A stretch of DNA of 64,000 nucleotides from the NCBI GenBank assembly GCA_029961685.1, contig JARWKL010000005.1, positions 14,722,164-14,786,163 of the forward strand. Reading direction: 5' to 3'. The translations under genes and the position numbers were made by a program. Under the pieces are notes generated by a model. That model did not search any database, was not told the origin of the DNA, and worked only from the letters and a program-made list of their open reading frames with translations. This document shows positions 12,833 through 26,311 of this stretch, in pieces (the stretch's first letter is position 1; the number at the start of each line of letters is the position of its first letter). The stretch comes from Aristolochia californica. Lineage: Eukaryota > Streptophyta > Magnoliopsida > Piperales > Aristolochiaceae.

Positions 12833-14181
12833 GGAATTTCCCACATTTGGATAACAAAACTTTTGTGTTCATTTGTGGTGTGTGAATAAATTTTCTTCAT
12901 TTACTTTTTTTATTGTTTTAAACTTTTCCGTACATCAACTATGAAATTTTCATTTTGTTGTGATCTATTTGCTTTTTTTGTTTACGGGATGAAGGGAGAG
13001 CGAAAAACTCGAAGTTTTGATTTAAGAAAAATGTGTACATCTAAAATGGAAATGCTCAATGCACATATGTAAAGTGAGATAATTCCAAAGAGTGTCTGTA
13101 ATTCTTAGGGATTGTAAGCACCTTTTCGTTTTTATATCTCAGGTTTTGCAATCGTTGGGAAAAATGGGTTGCGGAGGATTTTTAACTGAGTGTTGAATTG
13201 CAATCCATAAGTCATTTCATACAAAAATATAGCCCGTTACGCATGATAAATCATATTACCTTCATCTATGATTAATTATGTCAACTTTTTGCAAATGGGC
13301 AAAATAATGGCATGTTTGACTCGGGTAAATATCCCACTGCAAGTTCACTTGAAAATTTAATGAGTGTTTATTATTCTCTTTAAAGGCTTTGCATCCATAG
13401 CTCATTTGCATCCTTAACATGTTTCAAACATGCATATCCATTTTTAAAACATGTGTGGATGAAATCTCTTTCTTGCAAAATTCCAAGCTATTAGGGTTAA
13501 ACTTGTGGAATTTCCAAAAATTGGATAACAAAACTTTTGTGTTCATTTGTGGTGTGTGAATAGATATTTTTTATTTACATTAGTTATTATTTTAAATATT
13601 TTCCACACATGAACTATGAAATTTTTATTTTGTGGTGATCTTTTTTGCCTTTTTTGTTTACGGGATGAAGGGGGAGTGAAAACTCAAAGTTCTAATTTAA
13701 GAAAAAAGTGTACATCTAAAATGGAAATGCACAATGCACAAATGTAGAGAGAGATATTTCCAAAGAGTGTCAGTATTTTTTAGGGATCGTATGCACTTTT
13801 TTCGTTTTTATATCTCAGGTTTTGCAATCGTCAGGAAACGGGGGAGGCGGGTGATTTTTACCTGAGTGTTGACTTCAAATCCATAAGTCATTTCTTAAAA
13901 AAATATAACCCGTTACGCATGACAAATCACTTTACAATAACCGATGATTGTTAGCTCAACTTTTTGAATATGGGCAAAATAATGGCTTGTTTGACTTGGG
14001 CAAATATCCCATCGCACGTTCACTTGAGAATTTAATGAGCGTTTGTTATTCTCTTTAAAAGCTTTGGATCCATAGGTCATTTGAATCTTTAACATGTTTC
14101 TGGCATTCATATCCATTTTTAAGACATGTGTAGAAAAAATATCCTTCATGTAAAATTCCAAGATATTAGTTTTCGACTAGT
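12833..14181 (+). repeat. A-C dimer, B absent
   Basis: A runs 12833-13506 and C 13507-14181. The A tail and the first bases after it (ccaaaaattggataac) are those of a normal A-to-B boundary. The next sequence is C (gtgtgtgaatagatatttt). The exchange therefore took place inside the first ~45 bp of the monomer and removed one complete B. Confidence 0.87.
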
Positions 14182-14857
14182 GGAATTTCCCAAACTTGGA
14201 TAAAAAAACTTTTGTGTTCATTTGTGGTGTGTGAATAAATTTTCTTCATTTACTTTTTTTGTTGTTTTAAACTTTTTTTGTACATCAACTATGAAATTTT
14301 CATTTTGCTGTGATCTATTTGCCTTTTTTTGTTTACGGGATGAAGGGAGAGCGAAAATCTCGAAGTTTTGATTTAAGATAAATGTGTACATCTAAACCGG
14401 AAATGCACAATGCACATATGTAGAGAGAGATAATACCAAAGAGTGTCTGTAATTTTAAGGGATTGTAAGCACCATTTCGTTTTTATATCTCAGGTTTTGC
14501 ATTCGTCGGGAAAAATGGGTTGCGGAGGAATTTTAACTAAGTGTTGAATTGCAATCCATAAGTCATTTCATACAAAAATATAGCCCATTACGCATGATAA
14601 ATCACATTACAATCATCTATCATTAAATATGTCAGCTTTTTGCAAATGGGAAAAATAATGGCATGTTTGATTCTGGTAAATATCCCACCGCAAGTTCACT
14701 TGAGAATTTATTGAGAGTTTGTTATGCTCTTTAAAAGCTTTGCATCCAAAGCTCATTTGCATCTTTAACATGTTTCAAACATGCATATACCTTTTTAAAA
14801 CATGTGTAGATGAAATCTCTTTCTTGCAAAATTCCAAGCTATTATGGTAAAACTAGT
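14182..14857 (+). repeat. Single A monomer followed by another A
   Basis: Full-length A type from head to tail. Its end leads into a B-like head (caaaattggataac), but the following monomer is A again. B and C have therefore been lost here, or an A has been gained, by an exchange at about 14858-14910. Confidence 0.87.
14769..14783. repeat. Short perfect inverted repeat typical of A monomers
   Basis: The sequence catgttt-c-aaacatg has 7-bp perfect arms around 1 bp, at about offset 587 of A monomers. In B it is weakened (tttcaagcatg) and in C it is lost (tttctggcatg). The same site is one of the best type-diagnostic positions. This location is one example of many. Confidence 0.6.
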
Positions 14858-16880
14858 TGATTTTCCCAAAATTGGATAACAAAACTTTTGTGTTCATTTG
14901 CGGTGTGTGAAAAATTTTCTTCATTTACTTTTTTTATTGTTTTAAACTTTTTTCGTACATCAACTATGAAATTTCCATTTTGCTGTGATCTATTTGCCTT
15001 TTTTGTTTACGGGATGAAGGGAAAGCAAAAAACTCGAAGTTTTGAGTTAAGAAAAATGTGTCCATCTAAAACGGAAATGCACAATGCACATATGTAGAGA
15101 GAGATAATTCCAAAGAGTTTCTATAATTTTTAGGGATTGTAAGCACCTTTTCATTTTTATATCTCGGGTTTTGCAATCGTCGGGAAAAATGGGTTACGGA
15201 GGGTTTTTAACTGAGTGTTGAATTGCAATCCATAAGTCATTTCATACAAAAATATAGCCCGTAACGCATGATAATTCACATTACAATAATCTATGATTAA
15301 TTATGTCTGTTTTTTGCAAATGGGCAAAATAATGGCATGTTTGACTCGGGTAAATATCCCACCGCAAGTTCACTTGAGAATTTAATGAGCATTTGTTATT
15401 CTCTTTAAAAGCTTTGCATCCATAGTTCGTTTTCGTCTTTAACATGTATAAAACATGCATATCCATTTTTGAAACATGGGTGGATGAAATCTCTTTATCG
15501 CAAAATTCCAAGCTATTAGGGTTAAACTAGTGGAATTTCCCAAAATTGGGTAACAAGACTTTTGTGTTCATTTGTGTTGGGTGAATAAATTTTCTTTATT
15601 TATATTAGTTATTGTTTTAAATTTTTTCCAAACATCAACTATAAAATTTTCATTTTTTTGTAAGCTTTTTAGCTTGTTTGTTTTCGGGATGAAGGGAGAC
15701 CAAAAAGTCAAAGTTTTGATTTAAGAAAAGAGTGTACATCTAAAATGGAAAAGCACAATGCACAATTGTAGGGAGATATAATTCCAAAGAGTGTCTGTAA
15801 TTTTTAGGGATTGTAAGCTCTTTTTAGTTTTTATTTCTCAGGTTTTGCAATCGTCAGGAAAAATTGGTGGCAAAGGATTTTTAACTGAGTGTTGAATTGC
15901 AATGCATAAGTCATTTCATACAAAAATATAGCCCGTTACGCATGATAAATCACTTTACAATCATCTATGATTGTTAGATCAAATTTTTGAATATGGGCAA
16001 AATAATGACTTGTTAGACTCGGGTAAATATCCCACCACACGTTCACTTGAGAATTTAATGAGCGTTAGTTATTCTCTTTAAAAGCTTTGAATCCATAGGT
16101 CATTTGAATATTTAACATGTTTCAAGCATGCATATCCATTTTTAAAACATGTGTAGAAAAATTCTCCTTCATGTAAAATTCCAAGCTTCCTAGTGTTGGA
16201 CTAATGGAATTTCCCAAAGTTGGATAACAAAAGTTTAGTGTTCATTTGTGGTGTGTGAATAGATATTTTTTATTTACATTAGTTATTATTTTAATATTTT
16301 CCACAAATCAACTATAAAATTTTTATTTTGTTGTGATCTTTTTTACCTTTTTTTTTTACGGGATGAAGGGGGAGAGAAAACCCAAAGTTCTGATTTAAGA
16401 AAAAAGTGTACGTCTAAAATGGAAATGCACAATGCACAAATGTAGAGAGTGATATCTCCAAAGAGTGTCTGTATGTTTTAGGGATCGTATGCACTTTTTT
16501 CATTTTTATATCTTATGTTTTGCAATCGTCGGGAAACGGGGGAGGTGGGCGATTTTTAACTGAGTGGTGACTTCAAATACATAAGTCATTTCTTACAAAA
16601 ATATAGCCCATTACGCATGACAAATCACTTTACAATCATCTATGATTGTTAGCTCAACGTTTTGAATATGGGCAAAATAATGGCTTGTTTGACTCGGGCA
16701 AATATCCCACCGCACGTTCACTTGAGAATTTAATGAGCGTTTTGTTATTCTCTTTAAAAGCTTCGGATCCATAGGTCACTTGAATATTTAACATGTTTCA
16801 GGCATGCATATCCATTTTTAAAACATGTGTAGAAAAAATCTCCTTCATGTAAAATTCCAAGATCTTAGTTTTGGATTAGT
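14858..16880 (+). repeat. A-B-C trimer, first of the regular block
   Basis: A runs 14858-15531, B 15532-16205, C 16206-16880. The head of A is altered (tagttgatttt) and has a B-like aattgg, showing the exchange with the preceding A. C carries the subtype marks gctcaacgttttg and cttcggatcc, which then run through the C copies up to 32.4 kb. Confidence 0.9.
15957..15974. repeat. Short perfect inverted repeat typical of B and C monomers
   Basis: The sequence acaatcat-ct-atgattgt has 8-bp perfect arms around 2 bp. This position is one example in a B monomer; nearly all B and C monomers have it at about offset 425. In A monomers the 3' arm is atgattaa, which shortens the dyad to 6-bp arms. A dyad could bind a dimeric protein or form a small hairpin; no function is shown by the sequence. 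Confidence 0.6.
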
Positions 16881-18903
16881 GGAATTTCCCAAACTTGGAT
16901 GACAAAACTTTTGTGTTCATTTGTGGTGTGTTAATAAATTTTCTTCATTTACTTTTTTTATTGTTTTAAACTTTTTTCGTACATCAACTATGAAATTTTC
17001 ATTTTACTGTGATCTATTTGCCTTTTTTGTTTACGGGATGAAGGGAGAGCGAAAAACTCAAAGTTTTGATTTAAGAAAAATGTGTACATCTAAAACGGAA
17101 ATACACAATGCACATATGTAGAGAGAGATAATTCCAAAGAGTGTCTGTCATTTTTAGGGATTGTAAGCACCTTTTCGTTTTTATATCTCAGGTTTTGCAA
17201 TCGTCGGGAAAAATGGGTTGCGGAGGATTTTTAACTGAATGTTGAATTGCAATCCATAAGTCTTTTCATACAAAAATATAGCCCGTTATGCATGATAAAT
17301 CACATTACAATCATCTATGATTAATTATGTCAGCTTTTTGCAAATGGTCAAATTAATGGTATGTTTGACTCGGGCAAATATCCAACCGCAAGTTCACTTG
17401 AGAATTTAATGAGCATTTGTTATTCTCTTTAAAACCTTTGCATCCATAGCTCATTTGCATCTTTAACATGTTTCAAACATGCTTTTCCATTTTTAAAACA
17501 TGTGTGGATGAAATCTCTTTCTTGCTAAATTTCAAACTATTAGGGTTAAACTAGTGGAATTTAAAAAAATTGGATAACAAAACTTTTGTGTTCATTTGTG
17601 TTGGGTGAATAAATTTTCTTTATTTATATTTGTTAATGTTTTAAATTATTTCCACATATCAACTATAAATTTTCATTTTGTTGTAAGCTTTTTGCCTTGT
17701 TTGTTTTCGGGAGGAAGGGAGAGCGAAAAGTCAAAGTTATGATTTAAGAAAAGTGTGTACATCTAAAATGGAAAAGCACAATGCACAATTGTAGGTAGAG
17801 ATAATTCCAAAGTGTATGTGTAATTTTAAGGGATTTTAAGCTCTTTCTGGTTTTTATATCTCAGGTTTTGTAATCGTCGTAAAAAATTGGTGGCAGAGGA
17901 TTTTTAATTGAGTGTTGAATTGCAATACATAAGTCATTTCATACAAAAATATAGCCCGTTACGCATGATAAATCACTTTACAATCATCTATGATTGTTAG
18001 ATCAAATTTTTGAAAATGGGCAAAATAAAGACTTGTTAGATTCGGGTAAATATCCCACCGCACGTTCACTTGAGAATTTAATGAGCGTTTGTTATTCTCT
18101 TTAAAGGCTTTTGATCCATAGGTCATTTGAATCTTTAACATGTTTCAAGCATGCATATCCATTTTAAAAACATATGTAGAAAAAATCTCCTTCATGTAAA
18201 ATTCCAAGCTTAATAGAGTTGGACTAATAGAATTTCCCAAACTTGGATAACAAAACAATTGTGTTCAGTTGTGGTGTGTGAATAGATATTTTATATTTAC
18301 ATTAGTTGTTATTTTAAATATTTTCGACACATCAACTATAAAATTTTTATTTTGATGTGATCTTTTTTGCCTTTTTTGTTTACGGGATGAAGGGGGAGCA
18401 AAAACTCAAAGTTCTGATTTAAGAAAAAAGTGTACATCTAAAATGGAAATGCACAATGCACAAATGTAGAGAGAGATATTTCCAAAGAGTGTCTGTATGT
18501 TTTAGGGATCGTATGCACTTTTTTTGTTTTTATATCTAAGGTTTTGCAATCGTCGGGAAACGGGGGAGGCGGGCGATTTTTAACTGAGTGTTGACTTCAA
18601 ATCCATCAGTCATTTCACACAAAAATATAGCCCGTTACGTATGACAAATCACTTTACAATCATCTATGATTGTTAGCTCAACGTTTTGAAAATGGGCAAA
18701 TTATTGGCTTGTTTGACTCGGGCAAATATCCCACTGCACGTTCACTTGAGAATTTAATGAGCATTTGTTATTCTCTTTAAAAGCTTCGGATCCATAGGTC
18801 ATTTGAATCTTTAACATGTTTCTAGCATGCATATCCAATTTTAAAACATGTGTTGAAAAAATCTCCTTCATGTAAAATTCCAAGATATTAGTTTTGGACT
18901 AGT
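16881..18903 (+). repeat. A-B-C trimer, regular
   Basis: A runs 16881-17555, B 17556-18228, C 18229-18903. Distance to the next A is 2023 bp. The opening motif of C is agaatttccc. C again has caacgttttg and cttcggatcc. Confidence 0.93.
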
Positions 18904-20924
18904 GGAATTTCCCAAACTTGGATAACAAAACTTTTGTGTTCATTTGTGGTGTGTGAATAAATTTTCTTCATTTATTTTTTTTGTTGTTTTAAACTTTTTC
19001 CGTACATCAACTATGAAAGTTTCATTTTGCTGTGATCTATTTGCGTTTTTTGTTTACGGGATGAAGGGAGAGCGAAAAACTCGAAGTTTTGGTTTAAGAA
19101 AAATGTGTACATCTAAAACGGAAATGCACAATGCACATATGTAGAGAGAGATAATTCCAAAGAGTGTCTGTAATTTTTAGGGATTGTAAGCACCTTTTCG
19201 TTTTTAAATCTCAGGTTTTGCAATCGTCGGGAAAAAAGGGTTGCAGAGGATTTTTAACTGAATGTTGAACTGTAATCCATAAGTCATTTCATACAAAAAT
19301 ATATCCCGTTACGCATGATAAATCACATTACAATCATCTATGATTGATATATCAGCTTTTTGCAAATGGGCAAAATAATGGCATGTTTGACTCGGGTAAA
19401 TATCGCACCGCAAGTTCACTTGAGAATTTAATGAGCGTTTATTATTCTCTTCAAAAGCTTTGCATCCATAGCTCATTTGCATCTTTAACATGTTTCAAAC
19501 ATGCATATCCATTTTTAAAACATGTGTGGATGAAATCTCTTTCTTGCAAAATTCCAACCTATTCGGGTTAAACTAGTGGAATTTCCCAAAATTGGATAAC
19601 AAAAATTTTGTGTTCATTTGTGTTGGGTGAATAAACTTTATTTATTTATTTATTTATTTTTTAAAATTTTTTCCATACATCAACTATAAAATTTTCATTT
19701 TGTTGTAAGCTTTTTGCCTTGTTTGCTTTCGGGATGAAGGGAGAGCGAAAAGTCAAAGTTTTGATTTAAAAAAAGAGAGTACATCTAAAATGGATAATCA
19801 CAATGCACAATTGTATGGAGAGATAATTCCAAATAATGTCTTTAATTTTTAGGGATTGTAAGCTCTTTCTTTTTTATATCTCAGGTTTTGCAATTGTCGG
19901 GAAAAATTGGTGGCAGAGGATTTTTAACGGAGTGTTGAATTGCAATCCATAAGTCAATTCACACAAAAATATAGCCCATTATGCATGATAAATCACTTTA
20001 CAATCATCTATGATTGTTTGATCAAATTTTTGGAAATGGGAAAAATAATGACTTGTTAGACTCGGGTAAATATCCCACCCCACGTTCACTTGAGAATTTA
20101 ATGAGTGTTTGTTATTCTATTTAAAAGCTTCGAATCCATAGGTCATTTGAATCTTTAACAAATTTCAAGCATGGATATCCATTTTTAAAACATGTGTGGA
20201 GAAAATCTCCTTCATGTAAAATTCCAAGCTTAATAGGGTTGGACTAATGGAATTTCCCAAACTTGGATAACAAAAATTTTGTGTTCATTTGTGGTGGATG
20301 AATAGATATTTTTTATTTACATTAGTTAATATTTTAAATATTTTCCACGCATCAACTATAAAATTTTTATTTTGTTGTGATCTGTTTTGCCTTTTTTGTT
20401 TACGGGATGAAGGGCGAGTGAAAACTCAAAGTTCTAATTTAAGAAAAAAGTGCACATCTAAAATAGAAATGCACAATGCACAAATGTCGAGAGAGATATT
20501 TCCAAAGAGTGTGTGTATGTTTTTGGGATCGTATACACTTTTTTCGTTTTTATATCTAAGGCTTTGAAATCGTCGAGAAACGGGGGAGGCGGGCGATTTT
20601 TAACTGAGTGCTGACCTCAAATCCATAAGTCATTTCTTACAAAAAATATAGGCCGTTATGCATGACAAATCACTTTACAATCATCTATGATTGTTAGCTC
20701 AACGTTTTGAATATGGGTAAAATAATGACTTGTTTGACTCGGGCAAATATCCCACCGCACGTTCACTTGAGAATTTAATGAGCGTTTGTTATTCTCTTTA
20801 AAAGCTTTGGATCCATTGGTCATTTGAATCTTTAACATGTTTCTGGCATGCATATCCATTTTTAAAAGATGTGTAGAAAAAATCTCCTCCATGTAAAATT
20901 CCAAGATATTAGTTTTGGACTAGT
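18904..20924 (+). repeat. A-B-C trimer with a TTTA microsatellite in B
   Basis: A runs 18904-19577, B 19578-20248, C 20249-20924. In B, the usual mixed T/A stretch after gaataaa has become a short tetranucleotide run, about six TTTA units at roughly 19636-19660. It is the only such run I saw in the array. The rest is typical. Confidence 0.92.
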
Positions 20925-22946
20925 GGAATTTCCCAAACTTGGATGACAAAACTTTTGTGTTCATTTGTGGTGTGTGAATAAATTTTCTTCATTTACTTTT
21001 TTTATTGTTTTAAACTTTTTCCGTACATCAACTATGAAAATTTCATTTTGCTGTGATCTATTTGCTTTTTTTGTTTACGGGATGAATGGAGAGTTAAAAA
21101 ACTCGAAGTTTGGATTTAAGAAAAATGTGTACATCTAAAACGGAAATGCACAATGCACATATGTAGAGAGAGATAATTCCAAAGAGTGTCTGTAATTTTT
21201 AGGGATTGTAAGCACCTTTTTGTTTTTATATCTCAGGTTTTGCAATCGTCGGGAAAAAAGGGTTGCGGAGGATTTTAAACTGAGTGTTGAATTGAAATCC
21301 GTAAGTCATTTCATACAAAAATATAGCACGTTACGCATGATAAATCACATTACAATCATCTACGATTAATTATGTCAGCTTTTTGCAAATGGGCAAAATA
21401 ATGGCAAGTTTGACTCGTGTAAACATCCCACTGCAAGTTCACTTGAGTATTTAATGAGCGTTTGTTATTCTCTTTAAAAGCTTTGCATCCATAGCTCATT
21501 TGCATTTTTAACATGTTTCAAACATGCATATCCATTTTTAAAACATGTGGATGAAATCTCTTTCTTACAAAATTTCAAGCTATTAGGGTTAAACTTGTGG
21601 AATTTCCTAATATTGGATAACAAAACTTTTGTGTTCATTTGTGTTGGGTGAATAAATTTTCTTTATTTATATTTGTTATTGTTTTAAATTTTTTCCATAC
21701 ATCAGCTATAAAATTTGCATTTTGTTGTAAGATTTTTGCCTTGTTTGTTTTCGGGATGAGGGAAGAGCGAAAAGTCAAAGTTTTGATTTAAGAAAAGAGT
21801 ATACATCTAAAAAGGAAAAGCACAATGTACAATTGTAGGGAGAGATAATTCCAAAGAATGTCTGTAATTTTTAGGGATTGTAAGCTCTTTTTTGTTTTTA
21901 TATCTCAGGTTTTGCAATCATCGGGAAAAATTGGTGGCAGAGGATTTTTAACTCAGTGTTGAATTGCAATCCATATGTCATTTCACACAAAAATATAGCC
22001 CGTTACGCAGGATAAATCACTTTACAATCATCAATGATTGTTAGATCAAATTTTTGAAAATGGGCAAAATAATGACTTGTTAGACTCGGGTAAATATCAC
22101 ACCGCACATTCACTTGAGAATTTAATGAGGGTTTGTTAGTCTCTTTAAAAGCTTTGGATCCATAGGTCATTTGAATCTTTAACATGTTTCAAGCATGCAT
22201 ATCCATTTTTAAAACATGTGTAGAAAAAATCTCTTTCATGTAAAATTCCAAGCTGAATAGGGTTGGACTAATGGAATTTCCCAAACATGGATAACAAAAC
22301 TTTTGTGGTCATTTGTGGTGTGTGAATAGATATTTTTTATTTACATTTGTTATAGTTTTAATATTTTACACACATCAACTATAAAATTTTTATTTTGTTG
22401 TGATTTTTTTTGCCTTTTTTGTTTACGGGATGAAGGGGGAGCGAAAACTCAAAGTTATGATTTAAGAAAAAATTGTACATCTAAAATGGAAATGCACAAT
22501 GCACAAATGTAGAGAGAGATATCTTTAAAGAGGGTCTGTATGTTTTAGGGATCGTATGCACTTTTTTCGTATTTATATCTAAGGTTTTGCAATCGTCGGG
22601 AAACGGGGGAGGCAGGCAATTTTTAACTGAGTTTTGACATCAAATCCATAAGTCATTTCTTACAAAAATATAGCCCCTTACACATGAAAAATCACTTTAC
22701 AATCATCTATGATTGTTAGCTCAACGTTTTGAATATGGGCAAAATAATGGCTTGTTTGACTCGGGCAAATATCCCACCGCACGTTCACTTGAGAATTTAA
22801 TGAGCGTTTTATATTCTCTTTAAAAGCTTCGGATCCATATGTCATTTGAATATTTGACATGTTTCTGGCATGCATATCCATTTTTAAAACATGTGTAGAA
22901 AAAATCTCCTTCATGTAAAATTCCAAGATATTAGTTTTGGACTTGT
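20925..22946 (+). repeat. A-B-C trimer, regular
   Basis: A runs 20925-21598, B 21599-22272, C 22273-22946. The head of A carries the shared variant ggatgacaaaac, also present in the A heads at 16.9, 22.97 and 32.4 kb. C has the contracted gttttaatatttt stretch. Confidence 0.93.
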
Positions 22947-24965
22947 GGAATTTCCCAAACTTGGATGACAAAACTTTTGTGTTCATTTGTGGTGTGTGAA
23001 TAAATTTTCTTCATTTACTTTTTTTATTGTTTTAAACTTTTTCCGTACATCAACTATGAAATTTTCATTTTCCTGTGATCTATTTGCCTTTTTTGTTTAC
23101 GGGATGAAGGGAAAGCGAAAAACTCGAAGTTTGGATTTAAGAAAAATGTGTAGATCTAAAATGGAAATGCACAATGCACATATGTAGAGAGAGATAATTC
23201 CAAAGTGTGTCTGTAATTTTTAGGGATTGTAAGTACCTTTTTGTTTTTATATCTCAGGTTTTGCAATCGTCGGGAAAAATGGGTTGCGGAGGATTTTTAA
23301 CTGAATGTTGAATTGCAATCCATAAGTCATTTCATACAAAAATATAGCCCGTTACGTAAGATAAATCACATTACAATCATCTATGATTAATTATGTCAGC
23401 TTTTTGCAAATGGGCAAAATAATGGCATGTTTGACTCGGGTAAATATCCCGCCGCAAGTTCACTTGAGAATTTAATGAGCTTTTGTTACTCTCTTTAAAA
23501 GCTTTGCATCCATAGCTCATTTGCATCTTTAACATGTTTAAACATGCATATCCATTTTTAAAACATGTGTGGATGAAATCTCTTTCCTTCAAATTCCAAG
23601 CTATTCGGGTTAAACTAGTGGAATTTCCCAAAATTGGATATCAAAACTTTTGTGTTCATTTGTGTTGGGTGAATAAATTTTCTTTATTTATATTTGTTAT
23701 AGTTTTAAATTTTTTCCATACATCAACTATAAAATTTTCATTTTGTTGTAAGCTTTTTGCCTTGTTTGTTTTCGGGATGAAGGGAGAGCGAAACGTCAAA
23801 GTTTTGATTTAAGAAAAGAGAGTACATCTAAAAAGGAAAAGCACAATGCACAAATGTAGGGAGAGATAAATCCAAAGAGTGTCTGTAATTTTTAGGGATT
23901 GTAAGCTCTTTTTGGTTTTTATATCTCAAGTTTTGCAATCGTCGGGAAAAATTGGTGGCAGTGGATTTTTAACTGAGTGTTAAATTGCAATCCATAAGTC
24001 ATTTCACACAAAAATATAGGCCGTTACGCATGATAAATCTCTTTACAATCATCTATGATTGTTAGATCAAATTTTTGAAAATGGGCAAAATAATGTCTTG
24101 TTAGACTCGGGTAAATATGCCACCGCACGTTCACATGAGAATTTAATGAGCGTTTGTTATTCTCTTTAAAAGCTTTGGATCCATAGGTCATTTGAATCTT
24201 TACCATGTTTCAAGCATGCATATCCATTTTTAAAACATCTAGAAAAAATCTCCTTCATTTAAAATTCCATGCTTAATAGGATTGGACAAATGGAATTTCC
24301 CAAACTCTAATAACAAAACTTTTGTGTTCATTTGTGGTGTGTGAATAGATATTTTTTATTTATTTTAGTTATTATTTTAATATTTTCCACACATCAACTA
24401 TAAAATTTTTACTTTCTTGTGATCTTTTTTACCTTTTTTGTTTATGGCATGAAGGGGGAGCAAAAACTCAAAGTTCTGATTTAAGAAAAATGTGTTTGTC
24501 TAAAATGGAAGTGCACAATGCACAAATGTAGAGAGAGATATCTCCAAAGAGTGTCTGTATATTTTAGGGATTGTATGCACTTTTTTCGTTTTTATATCTA
24601 TGGTTTTGCAATCGTCGGGAAACGGGGGAGGCGGGCGATTTTTAACTGAGTGTTAACTTCAAATCCATAAGTCATTTCTTACAAAAATATAGCCCATTAC
24701 GCAAGACAAATCACTTTACAAACATCTATGATTGTTAGCTCAACGTTTTGAATATGGGCAAAATAATGGCTTGTTTGACTCGGGCAAATATCCCACAGCA
24801 CGTTCACTTAAGAATTTAAGGAGCGTTTTTTATTCTCTTTAAATGCTTCGGATCCAGAGGTCATTTGAATATTTAACATGTTTTTGGCATGCATATCCAT
24901 TTTTAAAACATCTGTTGGAAAAATCTCCTTCATGTAAAATTCCAAGATATTAGTTTTGGACTAGT
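22947..24965 (+). repeat. A-B-C trimer, regular
   Basis: A runs 22947-23619, B 23620-24291, C 24292-24965. C shares gatatctccaaag and the contracted attttaatatttt with the C copies at 16.2 and 25.6 kb (attttaatatttt) and 27.7 kb (gatatctcc), supporting a common local origin. Confidence 0.93.
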
Positions 24966-26311
24966 GGAATTTCCCAAACTTGGATAACAAAACTTTTGTG
25001 TTCATTTGTGGTGTCTGAATAAATTTTCTTCATTTAGTTTTTTTATTTTTTAAAACTTTTTCCGTACATCAACTATGAAATTTTCATTTTGTTGTGATCT
25101 ATTTGCCTATTTTGTTTACGGGATGAAGGGAGAGCGAAAAGCTCGAAGTTTCGATTTAAGAAAAATGTGTACATCTAAAACGGAAATGTACAATGCACAT
25201 ATGTAGAGAGATAATTCCAAAGAGTGCCTGTAATTTTTAGGGATTGTAAGCACCTTTTCGTTTTTATATCTCAGGTTTTGCAATCGTCGGGAAAAATGGG
25301 TAGCAGAGGATTTTTAAATGAGTGTTGAATTGCAATCCATAAGTCATTTCATACAAAAATATAGCTCGTTACGCGGGATAAATCACTTTACAATCATCTA
25401 TGATTGTTAGATCAAATTTTTGAAAATGGGCAAAATACAGACTTGTTAGACTCGGGTAAATATCCCACCGCACGTTCACTTGAGAATTTAATGAGCGTTT
25501 GTTATTCTCTTCAAAAGCTTTCGATCCATAGGTCATTTGAATCTTTAGCATGTTTCAAGCTTGCATATCCATTTTTAAAACATGTGTAGAAAAAATCTCC
25601 TTCATGTAAAATTCCAAGCTTAATAGGGTGGGACTAATGGAATTTCCCAAAATTGGATAACAAAACTTTTGTGTTCATTTGTGGTGTGTGAATAGATATT
25701 TTTTATTTACATTAGTTATTATTTTAATATTTTCCACACATCAACTATAAAATTTTAATTTTGTTGTGTTCTTTTTTGCCTTTTTTATTTACGGGATGAA
25801 GGGGAGCGAAAACTCAAAGTTCAGATTTAAGAAAAAAGTGTACATCTAAAATAGAAATGCACAATGCAAAAATGTAGAGAGAGATATTTCCAAAGAGTGT
25901 CTGTATGTTTTAGGGATCGTATGCACTTTTTTCATTTTTATTTCTAAGGTTTTGCAATCGTCAGGAAACGAGGGAGGCGGGCGATTTTTGACTCAGTGTT
26001 GACTTCAAATCGATAAGTCATTTTTTAAAAAAATATAGTCCTTTACGCATAACAATTCACTTTACAATCATCTATGATTGTTAGCTCAACGTTTTGAATA
26101 TGGGCAAAATAATGGCTTGTTTGACTCGGGCAAATATCCCACTGCACGTTCACTTGAGATTTTAAAGTGTGTTTGTTATTCTCTTTAAAAGCTTTGGATC
26201 CATAGGTCATTTGAATCTTTAACATGTTTCTGGCATGCATATCCATTTTTAAAACATGTGTAGAAAAAATCTCCTTCATGAAAAATTCCAAGATATTAGT
26301 TTTGGACTAGT
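24966..26311 (+). repeat. Dimeric variant unit: A/B hybrid then C
   Basis: The A/B hybrid spans 24966-25638 and C spans 25639-26311. The switch from A to B lies between about 25300 and 25386 (cactttac, gttagatcaaa), offset ~335-420. That is the same interval as in the hybrids starting at 5404 and 40859. This is the only break in the regular ABC order between 14.9 and 34.4 kb. Confidence 0.89.

Noticed and set aside
13490..13505. Telomere repeat at the A tail (ttagggttaaac)
   Set aside because: There is a single TTAGGGTT-like word per A monomer and never a tandem run, so it is not telomeric sequence.
17360..17385. CENP-B box in the region gtttgactcgggtaaat
   Set aside because: Only the second half (AnnCGGG) fits the known box; the TTCG half is absent. 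A match this partial is expected by chance.
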